From positions 1 to 64,000 of the forward strand of contig CAKUEH010000009.1 in assembly GCA_934646185.1 (NCBI GenBank): 64,000 bases of DNA. Reading direction: 5' to 3'. Positions within the stretch are counted from its first letter, which is position 1. Each line of letters begins with the position of its first letter. A program made the translations under genes and the position numbers. Shown piece after piece: positions 47,986 through 56,387 of the stretch. This DNA is from an uncultured Oscillospiraceae bacterium. GTDB lineage: Bacteria > Bacillota > Clostridia > Oscillospirales > Oscillospiraceae. Under the pieces are notes generated by a model that was not told the DNA's origin, did not search any database, and saw only the letters and a program-made list of their open reading frames with translations.

Positions 47986-48013
47986 TTGCCTTTTTCCATG
48001 ATTTGTGTACAAT
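47986..48013 (+). promoter_or_regulatory. Predicted promoter of the GH13 gene
   Basis: TTGCCT (47986-47991), 16 bp, TACAAT (48008-48013). Confidence 0.5.
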
Positions 48014-48047
48014 ACAGATATAGAATATCGTTTGGGAGGCTGTTTTT

Positions 48048-49328
48048 ATGGCTGTCGATACGAAAAAAACCGTCCGCAATCAGGTCTTGTACTCCATCTA
48101 TGTCCGCAATTATTCCGAAGCGGGCACCTTCGCCGCCGTGCAGGCGGATCTCGACCGCATCAAGGCGCTCGGCACGGACATCATCTGGCTGCTGCCTATC
48201 CACCCAACCGGCGAAAAGCACCGCAAGGGCACGCTCGGCAGCCCCTACGCCATCCGCGACTACCGCGCCGTGAACCCCGAGTTCGGCACGCTGGACGATT
48301 TCAAGCGTCTGGTCGACGCCATCCACGACCGGGGCATGAAGTGCATCATCGACGTGGTCTATAACCACACGTCCCCCGATTCCTGGCTGGCAGAGCATCA
48401 CCCCGAGTGGTTCTTCCACAAGCCGGACGGCTCGCTCGGCAACCGCTTCGGCGACTGGTGGGACGTGGCCGATCTGGATTACAGCCACAAGGAGCTGTGG
48501 GATTACCAGATCGAAACGCTCAAATACTGGGCGCGCCTCGTCGACGGCTTCCGCTGCGACGTTGCGCCGCTCGTTCCGCTGGAGTTCTGGAAGCGGGCGC
48601 GGGAAGAGGTCGCGGCTGTCCGTCCCGGCTGCTTCTGGCTGTGCGAGTCGGTCGAGCGCGGCTTCCATGTCGCCGCCCGCGCGCAGGGCTTCGCAAGTCT
48701 GTCCGACGCCGAGCTCTATCAGGCGTTCGACGCGGGCTATGACTACGACGTCTACCCCTATTTCCGCGACTATCTGGAGGGCAGGATCAGCCTGACGCAG
48801 TACGCCGACCGGCTTGACGCGCAGGAATGGCTCTATCCCGATAACTACGTCAAGCTCCGCTTCCTCGAAAACCACGACCGCGCCCGCGCGGCCCATATCC
48901 TGCCGGACGAAAAAATGCGCCGGAACTGGACGGCGTTCCTGTTCTTCCAGCGCGGTCTGACGCTTGTTTACAACGGACAGGAGGTGGACAACCCGCACGT
49001 GCCGTCGCTGTTCGACAAGGATCCCATCCACTGGAACACCGGCTGCGACCAGTCCGCGTTCCTCGCGCATCTGGCAGAGCTCAAGCGCGACGCGATCTTC
49101 GCCGAGGGCAGCTATACCCTTACGGCCCTGCCGCACGACGTGCTGCTTGCCGTCTATGAAAAGGACGGACGGCGCATGGCCGGTCTGTTCAGCCTGCGCG
49201 GGGAGGCAGCGCTCGTCCGCTTCCCGGCGCCGAACGGCGTGTACGAAAACCGCATCGACGGCAGCCCCGTCGAGATCTACGAGGAGCAGCTTGCCATAGG
49301 CGGCGAGCCCATCGTGCTTGCGCTCTGA
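48048..49328 (+). CDS. GH13 alpha-amylase-family glycoside hydrolase (cytoplasmic)
   Basis: 426 residues, no signal peptide. GH13 regions are clear: DVVYNHTS (region I), GFRCDVAP with nucleophile Asp171 (region II), FWLCES with acid/base Glu200 (region III), FLENHDRAR with Asp277 (region IV). The (beta/alpha)8 barrel is compact with a small beta-sandwich C-domain. Acts on alpha-glucosidic bonds inside the cell; amylase, oligo-glucosidase or transferase specificity cannot be set from sequence alone. RBS GGGAGG lies 8 nt before ATG. Confidence 0.92.
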   Translation: MAVDTKKTVRNQVLYSIYVRNYSEAGTFAAVQADLDRIKALGTDIIWLLPIHPTGEKHRKGTLGSPYAIRDYRAVNPEFGTLDDFKRLVDAIHDRGMKCIIDVVYNHTSPDSWLAEHHPEWFFHKPDGSLGNRFGDWWDVADLDYSHKELWDYQIETLKYWARLVDGFRCDVAPLVPLEFWKRAREEVAAVRPGCFWLCESVERGFHVAARAQGFASLSDAELYQAFDAGYDYDVYPYFRDYLEGRISLTQYADRLDAQEWLYPDNYVKLRFLENHDRARAAHILPDEKMRRNWTAFLFFQRGLTLVYNGQEVDNPHVPSLFDKDPIHWNTGCDQSAFLAHLAELKRDAIFAEGSYTLTALPHDVLLAVYEKDGRRMAGLFSLRGEAALVRFPAPNGVYENRIDGSPVEIYEEQLAIGGEPIVLAL

Positions 49329-49402
49329 AATTTTTTCCGGTTTCGGGAACAACCGGCGCGCAGCGCCGTCTAACCTGTATCAATGAAACGGAGGAGCTTC
49401 TG

Positions 49403-49588
49403 ATGAAGAAACTGTATAAAAGCAATAACCGAATGATCTGCGGCGTCTGTGCCGGTCTTGCCGAGTATCTCGGCATCGACCCCACCGTCGTGCGCCTCAT
49501 CTGGGCGGCTCTGGGCCTGACCGGCACGGGCATTCTGCTCTACATCGTCGCCGCACTTGTCATGCCAGAGAACATGGATGTGATGTGA
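49403..49588 (+). CDS. PspC-domain small membrane protein
   Basis: 61 residues. The PspC signature KKLYKSNNRMICGVCAGLAEYLGIDPTVVRLIW is followed by one membrane helix (LTGTGILLYIVAALVMP). Family members take part in envelope-stress responses. RBS GGAGGAG is 7 nt upstream. Stands alone before a terminator. Confidence 0.95.
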   Translation: MKKLYKSNNRMICGVCAGLAEYLGIDPTVVRLIWAALGLTGTGILLYIVAALVMPENMDVM

Positions 49589-49604
49589 TACGACAGATCA
49601 GATG

Positions 49605-49650
49605 AAACCCCGCGCGAAGCGTCCAGACGGCGCTCCGCGCGGGGTTTTTG
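49605..49650. terminator. Bidirectional terminator
   Basis: Stem AACCCCGCGCG/CGCGCGGGGTT (49606-49616 with 49636-49646), then TTT on the right and AAA on the left. It sits between pspC and the convergent ABC operon. Confidence 0.88.
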
Positions 49651-49666
49651 TACAGGTATGCGCGCG

Positions 49667-51508
49667 TCAGCCGGCTGCGCGCCAATACGGCTCTGCGCCG
49701 AAGGCGCTCAGCGCGCGGACAGTAGCCGCGGCGGCGAGGGGGATGGACTCGACATACAGGCTGTCCGTCCGGCCCGGAACGTCCGTGCTGACGGTGAAGA
49801 TCAGGTTCAGGGGCGTATAATTGCCGCCGTCTTCCTCCCCGGTGCTGCCGGCGCCGCTCACATCCTCCGCGCCGAGCAGTCCCGCGTTGATATCCGCCAG
49901 ACAGGCCGCGTAGACCTGCCATGCGTCGCTGCCGGTCAGCTCGAGACTCTCGCCGGTGTCAATGGAGGAAACATAGCAGGAGAGCACGTTTTTCTCCGTG
50001 CGCGGCGTGTCGAAGCCTGTGCGGATGCGGACGCAGCCGGGGCTGTTATAGAGCGCGGAAAAGCGCGAAATGAGGCTGTCCGGATTCTCCAGATCGGCGT
50101 CGCTGTAGACAATGCTGTAATAGCGCTCGGTCAGCGTATCGCCCGTCATGCGATACGTAATATAAAACTGCTCCGTATAGTCGGTGCCGAGCCGATACGC
50201 CTGCCGGCGCTGCTCCTGCGCGCTCTTTTGCCCGATCGCCGCCGTGTGCAGAGCCAGAACGTCCTGAATGAACGCATCGTCCTGCGTGGTATACAGGCCG
50301 CTTGCCTGATAGTGCGTCAGTCCGGCGGCCTGTACTTCGCTGCGCTCCGGCAGATACCGCGAATAGCCGAACAGATCGAATTTCATCGAGCCGAACGCAA
50401 GCAGCAGCGCGAGGCAGCAGGCTCCCAGCCCGAGCCAGCCCGAGCGGAACACGTGAAACGTCTTTTGCAGGAGCATTTTCCCGGTAAAATAGCCTACGAA
50501 TGCGCCCATGAACAAAAACAGCAGCACATACCAGAAGTTGTCCGCTGTTTGGCTGGAGAACAGCTCCGCCATCAGCGCGCCGAGCACCAGCGCGCAGCCG
50601 ATCGTAAACACATACAGCGCCACCGGCCGCAGCCAGCTGACCGCGATCACATCGCCGCTGCGCTCCATCTCGCGGTGCTTTAAAAGCAGGAACGCGCACA
50701 GCGCGAACACGAGTCCCAGCGCGGCCAGCGCGCCGAGATAGCCCCAGCCCTCGAGCCGCGGCGCGTATTCCATATAGTACATGCCGTCGCGTTCGAGCCA
50801 GTCCGTTCTGACGCGGAAGAATCCCCCCTGCATCAGCCCCAGCACCGGCGTGGCGCGGAGCGCGAACGACTGCATCGTGCTGCTCTGGCTGTAGGGCATG
50901 CCATAGACGAACGTGAACAGCAACTGCCGTACGATCGTTTCGAGCACATAGAACGTGAAATTCAGGATCAGATATACGATGGGCATCGCGGCCATCTGCC
51001 CCGTGACGCAGCAGACCAGCACCGCGAACGAGAAGAACAGCACAAAGCCCAGCAGCGTTGCGGCAAAGACCTGCATCGCGGGGATAAACGCCGGCACACC
51101 GAAGATCGCGCCCACCGCCCACAAAAGCAGCGACGACAAAAGCGCGGGCGCGGCGCACAGCAGCACGCCCGTCAGATAATTCGTCAGAAACAGCGTCTCG
51201 CGCCGCACGGGCAGCGCGGCGTAGAAATAGGCCGTGCCCGCCCGGAACAGAAAGGAAAACAGCACCCACGCCAAAAGCCCGCCGAGCAGAAACGGCACGA
51301 CGGAGGCGTTGAGCCGCGCATAGTCCAGAAGCGTCTTTTCAATCTGCACGGTGTAATCCTCCGCGCCGGACGAGAGGCTCTGGCAGAAGGAAAACAGCCG
51401 CAGCGGCAGAAGCAGCTCGTAGAGCGTGTATAAGATCCAGACCGGCGCGGTCTTTTTCAGCGCCCGCCGGAAGACCGCACGGTCAAAGCACGAAATTCTT
51501 GACGTCAT
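49667..51508 (-). CDS. ABC transporter permease (ABC-2/Ytr-like)
   Basis: 613 residues. N-terminal two-thirds hold roughly ten to twelve membrane helices in two blocks. The C-terminal ~215 residues (from about YLPERSEVQAAGL) form a soluble, probably external domain with no recognised motif. The start is ATG 51508 with GGGAGGG; it overlaps the ATPase gene by 26 bp. With the GntR regulator and ATPase it forms a three-gene operon resembling ytr-type operons that respond to cell-wall-active compounds; export of a peptide or lipid is possible but unproven. Confidence 0.85.
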   Translation of the reverse strand: MTSRISCFDRAVFRRALKKTAPVWILYTLYELLLPLRLFSFCQSLSSGAEDYTVQIEKTLLDYARLNASVVPFLLGGLLAWVLFSFLFRAGTAYFYAALPVRRETLFLTNYLTGVLLCAAPALLSSLLLWAVGAIFGVPAFIPAMQVFAATLLGFVLFFSFAVLVCCVTGQMAAMPIVYLILNFTFYVLETIVRQLLFTFVYGMPYSQSSTMQSFALRATPVLGLMQGGFFRVRTDWLERDGMYYMEYAPRLEGWGYLGALAALGLVFALCAFLLLKHREMERSGDVIAVSWLRPVALYVFTIGCALVLGALMAELFSSQTADNFWYVLLFLFMGAFVGYFTGKMLLQKTFHVFRSGWLGLGACCLALLLAFGSMKFDLFGYSRYLPERSEVQAAGLTHYQASGLYTTQDDAFIQDVLALHTAAIGQKSAQEQRRQAYRLGTDYTEQFYITYRMTGDTLTERYYSIVYSDADLENPDSLISRFSALYNSPGCVRIRTGFDTPRTEKNVLSCYVSSIDTGESLELTGSDAWQVYAACLADINAGLLGAEDVSGAGSTGEEDGGNYTPLNLIFTVSTDVPGRTDSLYVESIPLAAAATVRALSAFGAEPYWRAAG

Positions 51509-52373
51509 AGCCGATCCCTCCCAATTCATAGATAAAGATCTCCTCCAGACTCAGCGGCAGCAGATCGCAGAACATCGGCGCGCTGGCAGCCAGCTCGTTC
51601 GCGACGGTCTGCGGATCGCCGCGCAGGATCAGCGTCTGCACCCGGCCGAGCGTGCTTTCGTGCAGGACATGAAGCGATTGCGGCAGCGGGTTCTCCGTGA
51701 CGAGCTGCACCTTGACGAAATTGTCCTGCAGCTCAGCCAGCGAACGTTCCAGAAGCATGCGGCCGCCGTGCATGATGCCGACGTGGTCGCAGATATCCTC
51801 CAGCTCGCGCAGATTGTGCGACGACACCAGCACCGTCGTGCCGTAGCCCGCCACATCCTCGAGCGCCAGACTCCAGATCTGCCGCCGCATGACAGGGTCG
51901 AGCCCGTCGACCGGCTCGTCGAGCACGAGATAGTCCGGCCGCATGCTCAGCGTCAGCCAGAAGGCCGCGTGCTTCTGCATGCCCTTGGAAAAGCGGCGCA
52001 GCGGCGTCGTCTCATCCAGGCGGAACACGTCGCGCAGCGCCGTGTAGCGCTGCATATCAAAGCGCGGGTACATCGCGCGGAAAAAGGCCGCGAGCTCCCG
52101 GATGGTCCCGCTGCCGAACACGCCCAGATCGTCCGGGATATAGCCGATGCGGCTCTTGACGGCCGGGTTTTCGTAAACCGGCAGACCGCCGATGGTCACG
52201 CTGCCGGAGTCCTGCCGGTAAATGCCCGTGAGGTGCCGGATGGCGGTGGTCTTTCCCGCGCCGTTCGAGCCGACAAGCCCGTAGACCGCGCCCTGCGGCA
52301 CGGTGAGCGACAGCTCGTCCAGCGCGCGCTTCGCGCCGCCGAAGGTTTTTGTCACATGCGAAAGCTCAATCAT
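51483..52373 (-). CDS. ABC transporter ATP-binding protein (YtrB-like)
   Basis: 296 residues. Walker A GSNGAGKTT, Q-loop region IGYIPDDLGVF, signature RFSKGMQKH (LSGGQ variant typical of this subfamily), Walker B YLVLDEPVDGLDP, H-loop VSSHN. The start is ATG 52373 with GGAGGAAC upstream, overlapping the GntR stop by 8 bp; the longer frame lies within the regulator gene. Energises the downstream permease. Confidence 0.94.
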   Translation of the reverse strand: MIELSHVTKTFGGAKRALDELSLTVPQGAVYGLVGSNGAGKTTAIRHLTGIYRQDSGSVTIGGLPVYENPAVKSRIGYIPDDLGVFGSGTIRELAAFFRAMYPRFDMQRYTALRDVFRLDETTPLRRFSKGMQKHAAFWLTLSMRPDYLVLDEPVDGLDPVMRRQIWSLALEDVAGYGTTVLVSSHNLRELEDICDHVGIMHGGRMLLERSLAELQDNFVKVQLVTENPLPQSLHVLHESTLGRVQTLILRGDPQTVANELAASAPMFCDLLPLSLEEIFIYELGGIGYDVKNFVL

Positions 52374-52734
52374 CTGTCTGTTCCTCCTGCGCCAGAAGCG
52401 CCGCAAGCTCCTCTTCTCCCAGGCCGAGCGCACGCAGCCGCTGTGCCGCGGCACGGAATGCGCTGACCGCCTGTTTTTTCTGCTGCTCGGCCAGCTGGTC
52501 GATCTGCGCGACGAACGAGCCCTTTCCCGCCACGGAAAGAATATACCCGTCCGCCTCCAGCTCCCGATAGGCGCGCTGGATGGTGTTGGGGTTGATGGCC
52601 AGCTGCCCGGCCAGCTCCCGCACGGACGGAAGCCGGCTCCCGGGCGGCAGCGCCCCGGTCAGCATCAGCCTGCGCAGCTCCGCCTGGATCTGCTCGTAAA
52701 TGGGCCTCGGATCCCGGTAATTGATCGCGATCAC
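52366..52734 (-). CDS. GntR-family regulator, YtrA type
   Basis: 122 residues. A winged helix (PIYEQIQAELRRLMLTGALPPGSRLPSVRELAGQLAINPNTIQRAYRELEADGYI) and only a short C-terminal dimerisation tail, the YtrA layout. The start is GTG 52734, 6 nt after GGGAGGGGAG; the in-frame ATG upstream sits in the promoter region. First gene of the ABC operon and the probable repressor of it. Confidence 0.92.
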   Translation of the reverse strand: MIAINYRDPRPIYEQIQAELRRLMLTGALPPGSRLPSVRELAGQLAINPNTIQRAYRELEADGYILSVAGKGSFVAQIDQLAEQQKKQAVSAFRAAAQRLRALGLGEEELAALLAQEEQTDD

Positions 52735-52762
52735 AGAATGCTCCCCTCCCAACTGTATGAAC

Positions 52763-52803
52763 TGTATTGATACAATCATAGCACGCGCCTGCCATAAAGT
52801 CAA
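52763..52803 (-). promoter_or_regulatory. ytr-like operon promoter and operator
   Basis: On the minus strand TTGACT (52803-52798), 17 bp, TATGAT (52780-52775). An inverted repeat TGTAT-N2-ATACA (52763-52774) sits at the transcription start, a fitting GntR/YtrA repressor site. Confidence 0.7.
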
Positions 52804-52842
52804 CCGCCTTTGACCCGTTTCAGAACGCGTCACCTCCGTTTT

Positions 52843-53022
52843 ATGCGTGAAGCCGTGAGGATCCAACCGCAGTTTGCAGGGGCGGGACTGCACTGCGCGC
52901 CGCTCGCGCATGAGTCCGCCGGAACGCTCGAAACCGGCACAGTCCGCTTCAGCCTCTCCGCGTTCAACACCGACCGGGAGATCTTCGAAGCCGCAAAGAT
53001 CATGCGAAGCTGTCTTGCATAG
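52843..53022 (+). pseudogene. Remnant of a cysteine-desulfurase-family (class V aminotransferase) gene
   Basis: A 59-codon open stretch ending in TAG reads AGLHCAPLAHESAGTLETGTVRFSLSAFNTDREIFEAAKIM, which matches the conserved C-terminus of class V aminotransferases (the catalytic-loop Cys in GLHCAPLAH and the TVRFSxSxFNT strand). The remaining ~320 residues, including the PLP lysine, are absent: upstream lies the divergent ytr-like promoter. No RBS stands before the first ATG, so it is a gene relic, not a functional small protein. Confidence 0.8.
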
Positions 53023-53030
53023 CGCCGTCC

Positions 53031-53193
53031 AAAGCCTCCTCTTGCCGCGCCCCGCGCGGGAAGGGGAGGTGGCATTTTCGAAGAAAATGACGGAGGGGAT
53101 TTGCTGCAAGATTCAGAGTGCTCCGGAATTTGCGGCGTTCGAATCCCCTCAGGCCCTTCGGGCTAGCTCCCCTTGTGCCCAAGGGGAGCCTTT
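53031..53193 (+). repeat. A-type repeat, copy A11 (full length)
   Basis: All five stems, hairpin II at 53073-53089. It is followed without any gap by B7. Hairpin I carries a mismatch (CTCCTCTT against AAGGGGAGG). Confidence 0.9.
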
Positions 53194-53299
53194 GTAGGGG
53201 CCGATGCCCACATCGGCCCACGCAGAAAACGACAATTTTACGGAAATCTACGGCGAATTCGGAACTTCCGGGAGGGCCGATGTGGGCATCGGCCCCTAC
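53194..53299 (+). repeat. B-type repeat, copy B7
   Basis: 106 bp, canonical: both arms pair GGGCCGATG with CATCGGCCC. The core includes ATTTTACGGAAATCTACGG and GCGAATTCGG. It abuts A11 exactly. Confidence 0.92.
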
Positions 53300-53361
53300 A
53301 TTGAAATATGGAAATGCCTGCGGATTTGCCGAAAGACTTTCACAATCTGCGGCGGCCTGCC

Positions 53362-53409
53362 GCAACCTCTCAGGCGCTCCGCGCCAGCTCCCCTGGAAGG
53401 GGAGCCTTT
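53362..53409 (+). repeat. A-type repeat, copy A12 (3' part)
   Basis: Stem III end (CCTCTC), hairpin IV (GGCGC/GCGCC around TCC) and hairpin V (CTCCCC/GGGGAG). The sequence that follows, 53410-53522, is AT-rich with no gene or clear structure. Confidence 0.8.
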
Positions 53410-53522
53410 GGATTGTTCGAATTGTTGAGTTGTTGCAAATTTTAAATATGAGTTTTTATATTGCAGAATGTATCATTGACTGACTGAAAAAATAGTACGA
53501 ATTTGACGTGGATTCTTGTAAA

Positions 53523-53626
53523 AGACGGTGCGCTCTGCCGGGTCGATGCGACGCCCGCAGGCTAGTTTCGAGGCGCAACCGCGCTTTGCGCGGCTCTTAG
53601 CGCCGAAGATGGGCATCGACCCCTAC
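53523..53626 (+). repeat. B-type repeat, copy B8 (long arm, truncated)
   Basis: Reverse complement of the long-arm type seen in B2: the GCAGGCTAGTTTCGAGGCGC segment is shared. It ends ATCGACCCCTAC. The left arm and most of the core are missing. Confidence 0.8.
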
Positions 53627-53708
53627 AAACGCTCAGATATCCCCACATCTTCCTATCGGGCGGAGCAGAGTCCCATCCCTACCGATTGCTGCTGCTCCGT
53701 GATTTTGG

Positions 53709-53738
53709 TTGACGGGACGCACCTCTGCGCGGTATGAT
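53709..53738 (+). promoter_or_regulatory. Predicted punA promoter
   Basis: TTGACG (53709-53714), 18 bp, TATGAT (53733-53738); 30 bp upstream of the start codon. Confidence 0.6.
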
Positions 53739-53767
53739 GAAGAAAAGCAGGAAAGGCGGACAGCGTT

Positions 53768-54595
53768 ATGAATGAACCGTATACATATTATCAGGAAAGC
53801 GCGGACTATGTCCGGGCGCGGATGCCGTTTGCGCCGCAGATCGCGGTGATCCTCGGCTCGTCGCTCGGGCCGTTTGCGGAAAGACTTCGGAATACCGTGG
53901 AGATCGACTATCACGACATCCCGAATTTCCCCGTCTCCACGGCCCCCGGCCACGCAGGCAGGCTCATCTTCGGCGAGCTGGCCGGAAAGAAGCTCGTGTG
54001 CCTCGCCGGGCGCTTTCACAGCTACGAAGGCTACGATTTTGAACAGCTGACGCAGCCGGTGCGGCTTCTGAAGCTGCTCGGCGTCCGCGCGCTGATCGTG
54101 ACGAACGCGGCGGGCGGTGTGAATCTTTCCTATCACCGCGGTGATTTCATGCTGATCGCCGACCACATCAAGCTGAACGGCTCCAGCCCGCTGCGGGGCC
54201 GGAACGCAGATGAATTCGGCCCGCGCTTCTTTGACGTCACGCGCATGTACACCCCGGAGCTGCGCGGGCTGGCGAAGTCCTGCGCGGAAAAGCTCGGCTT
54301 TTCCGTGCGCGAGGGCGTGTATTTCTTCATGCCCGGCCCGCAGTTTGAGACGCCTGCCGAGATCCGCGCCATCCGCGCGCTGGGCGGCGACGCCGTGGGC
54401 ATGTCGACCGTGACGGAGGCGCTGACGGCGGCGCACTGCGGGCTGCCGCTGCTGGGCATTTCCGTCATCACCAACATGGCCGCCGGCATCACGGGCGAGG
54501 CCGTCTCCGGCGAGGAGGTCAACGAGACGGGCGCGGCGGTCGCGGAGCGGTTCAGCCGCTATCTTGAAACGATTCTGGAGGAGATGGACGTATGA
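53768..54595 (+). CDS. punA: Purine-nucleoside phosphorylase (trimeric type)
   Basis: 275 residues. It splits purine nucleosides with phosphate to base plus (deoxy)ribose 1-phosphate. Family motifs: ILGSSLGPFAE, phosphate site STAPGHAGRL and AGRFHSYEGYDFEQ, VTNAAGGVN, base/ribose site VGMSTVTEA. The stop overlaps the next start (ATGA), so it is translated together with the MtnA-like isomerase. That pairing raises the alternative that the substrate is methylthioadenosine (MtnP-like). Confidence 0.93.
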   Translation: MNEPYTYYQESADYVRARMPFAPQIAVILGSSLGPFAERLRNTVEIDYHDIPNFPVSTAPGHAGRLIFGELAGKKLVCLAGRFHSYEGYDFEQLTQPVRLLKLLGVRALIVTNAAGGVNLSYHRGDFMLIADHIKLNGSSPLRGRNADEFGPRFFDVTRMYTPELRGLAKSCAEKLGFSVREGVYFFMPGPQFETPAEIRAIRALGGDAVGMSTVTEALTAAHCGLPLLGISVITNMAAGITGEAVSGEEVNETGAAVAERFSRYLETILEEMDV

Positions 54596-55662
54596 CACAG
54601 TTCCGGGCCGATGAAGGGCTGGCCTTCATGCTGCAATATGAAAACGTCGCGTGGTACGACGCGGGCGAGGTGCGGATCCTCGACCGCCGGGTCTATCCGG
54701 CAAAAACCGAGTTTGTCCGCTGCAAAACGCATGTGGAGGTCATGCAGGCCATCCGCGACATGGTCACGCAGAGCGCGGGACCGTATACGGCGGCGGCCAT
54801 GGGCATGGCGCTGGCCGCGTATGAGTGCCGGGAAAAACCGGCGGACGAGCAGCTGGCCTTTTTACAGGCAGCGGACGAAACGATCTCGAACGCCCGGCCC
54901 ACGACGTACAAGCGGATGAAGCTGGTCTGCGACGGCTGCCTGGAGGCGGCGAAGCTGGCGCTGCGTGAAGCGCGGCCCGTCGATCTTGCTATCCGCGAGC
55001 ACGCCGTAAACGCCAACAACCGCCGCTACAGCAAGGTAAACGAGATCGCGAAGTATCTCGTGCCGCTCATCCCCGACGGCGGCACGGTCATGACGCAGTG
55101 CTTCGGCGAAACGATCGTCGGCATGATGCTGAAGGAGGCAAAGCTGGCAGGGAAGCGCTTCCGTCTGTTCTGCCCGGAGACGCGGCCGTATTTTCAGGGC
55201 GCGCGCCTCACGGCCACGGTCTGCCATGACATGGGCTTCGACGTGACTGTCATCACCGACAACATGCCCGCGTTCGTCATGGAGCGCGAGCACGTCGACC
55301 TGTTCACCTGCGCGGCCGACGCAATCTGCCTCGACGGCTACGTCGTCAACAAGGTCGGCACGCTCCAGATCGCTATCTGCGCCAACCATTTCGGCATCCC
55401 GACGTTCGTCACCGGCGCGCCGGATATCGGCCACGAGACAAAGGACACCGTCAAAATCGAGATGCGCGACCCGGAATTTACCCTGCAGGCCATGGGCGTG
55501 CGCACCGCGGCGCAGGGCGTGAAGGGCTATTATCCCGCGTTCGACATGACCCCGCCGCACCTCATCTCCGGCATCGTCACCGACCGCGGCGTGTTCTCTC
55601 CGTTCGATCTGCACCGCTACTTCGCCGACGGCGGAGCGGGGGAGTATGATACGGTAGTCTGA
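54592..55662 (+). CDS. MtnA/eIF2B-alpha-family sugar-phosphate isomerase
   Basis: 356 residues. The family active-site pair fits: Cys170 in MTQCFGE and Asp248 in ICLDGYVVNKVGT, with the strongly conserved PETRPYFQGARLTA before them. MtnA converts 5-methylthioribose 1-phosphate to the ribulose form; relatives isomerise ribose 1,5-bisphosphate. The N-terminal substrate loop is unusual (NARPTTYKRM rather than ARPTAVNL), so the exact sugar is uncertain. Coupled to a nucleoside phosphorylase that would supply its sugar 1-phosphate. Confidence 0.87.
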   Translation: MTQFRADEGLAFMLQYENVAWYDAGEVRILDRRVYPAKTEFVRCKTHVEVMQAIRDMVTQSAGPYTAAAMGMALAAYECREKPADEQLAFLQAADETISNARPTTYKRMKLVCDGCLEAAKLALREARPVDLAIREHAVNANNRRYSKVNEIAKYLVPLIPDGGTVMTQCFGETIVGMMLKEAKLAGKRFRLFCPETRPYFQGARLTATVCHDMGFDVTVITDNMPAFVMEREHVDLFTCAADAICLDGYVVNKVGTLQIAICANHFGIPTFVTGAPDIGHETKDTVKIEMRDPEFTLQAMGVRTAAQGVKGYYPAFDMTPPHLISGIVTDRGVFSPFDLHRYFADGGAGEYDTVV

Positions 55663-55930
55663 GACTTGTGCCTCCGGCGGCCCTGTCTTTTCCGCCTTGC
55701 CGGAGAAGATAGGGGAGAGAAGGGGCACTTGGTTACGGTTTGGTGCGTACTGCGGGTACAGTTCAGGCGGGAACCCGATTTTTAGTCGTTATGAACACAC
55801 CAAGTCACCCTACGAGCGCTATGGTATGCACCGCCTGTTATGGGACACCAGATTTGTGAAAAGCTGCGTTTGAATAATTGCGGAAAAAACGCTTTGCGGT
55901 CAGAATTTGCGAGGATTTGCCGCAGCCCCC
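55663..55930. other. Gap without a recognisable gene
   Basis: 268 bp between the isomerase and repeat A13. It contains a short inverted CCTCCGGCGG/GCCTTGCCGGAG-like hairpin near 55671-55705. An open stretch on the plus strand (about 55735-55872) encodes YERYGMHRLLWDTRFVKSC but has no start, RBS or recognised family. It may be a gene relic. Confidence 0.4.
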
Positions 55931-56096
55931 AAAAAGCCTGCCCTTGTCGTGCCCCGCACGATAAGGGGAGGTGGCATTTGCGAAGCAAATGACGGAGGGG
56001 ATTTGGTGTAGATTTCAGAGTGCTCCGGAATTTGCGGCGTTCGAATCCCTTCAGTCAGCTCCGCTGACAGCTTCCCTTGTGCCCAAGGGAAGCCTT
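55931..56096 (+). repeat. A-type repeat, copy A13 (full length, covarying stems)
   Basis: Complete copy. Hairpin II is CATTTGC/GCAAATG (55975-55991), a paired change from CATTTTC/GAAAATG. Hairpin I loop is GTCGTGCCCCGCACGA, again a compensated variant. Hairpin V is CTTCCC/GGGAAG. Confidence 0.92.
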
Positions 56097-56149
56097 AGGG
56101 GCGTACAGATTCGCATTGGGCTTTCAACTTTTTGAAGCTGCCTGCCGCA

Positions 56150-56247
56150 ACCTCTCAGGCGCTGCGCGCCAGCATCCCTACCCCTTTTGGCCCTTCGGGC
56201 CATTTCCCCCTGATAGGGGGAATCGGCCCCTGGAAGGGGAGCCTTTG
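56150..56247 (+). repeat. A-type repeat, copy A14 (3' part with insertion)
   Basis: Stem III end, hairpin IV (GGCGC/GCGCC), then hairpin V interrupted by about 50 bp including GGCCCTTCGGGCC and CCCCCTGATAGGGGG hairpins. Confidence 0.75.
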
Positions 56248-56387
56248 GATGTCCGAGATTTTGAGCTCTATCAAATTACGCGGGAAAGATCCAGGGAAAC
56301 CGAAAGGGTTTCTCAAAAGACGCGCTCCAAACTTTTGACATTTTCCCCTTCCCGTGCTACACTGAAAGAAAAAACAGGAGGACGTTT

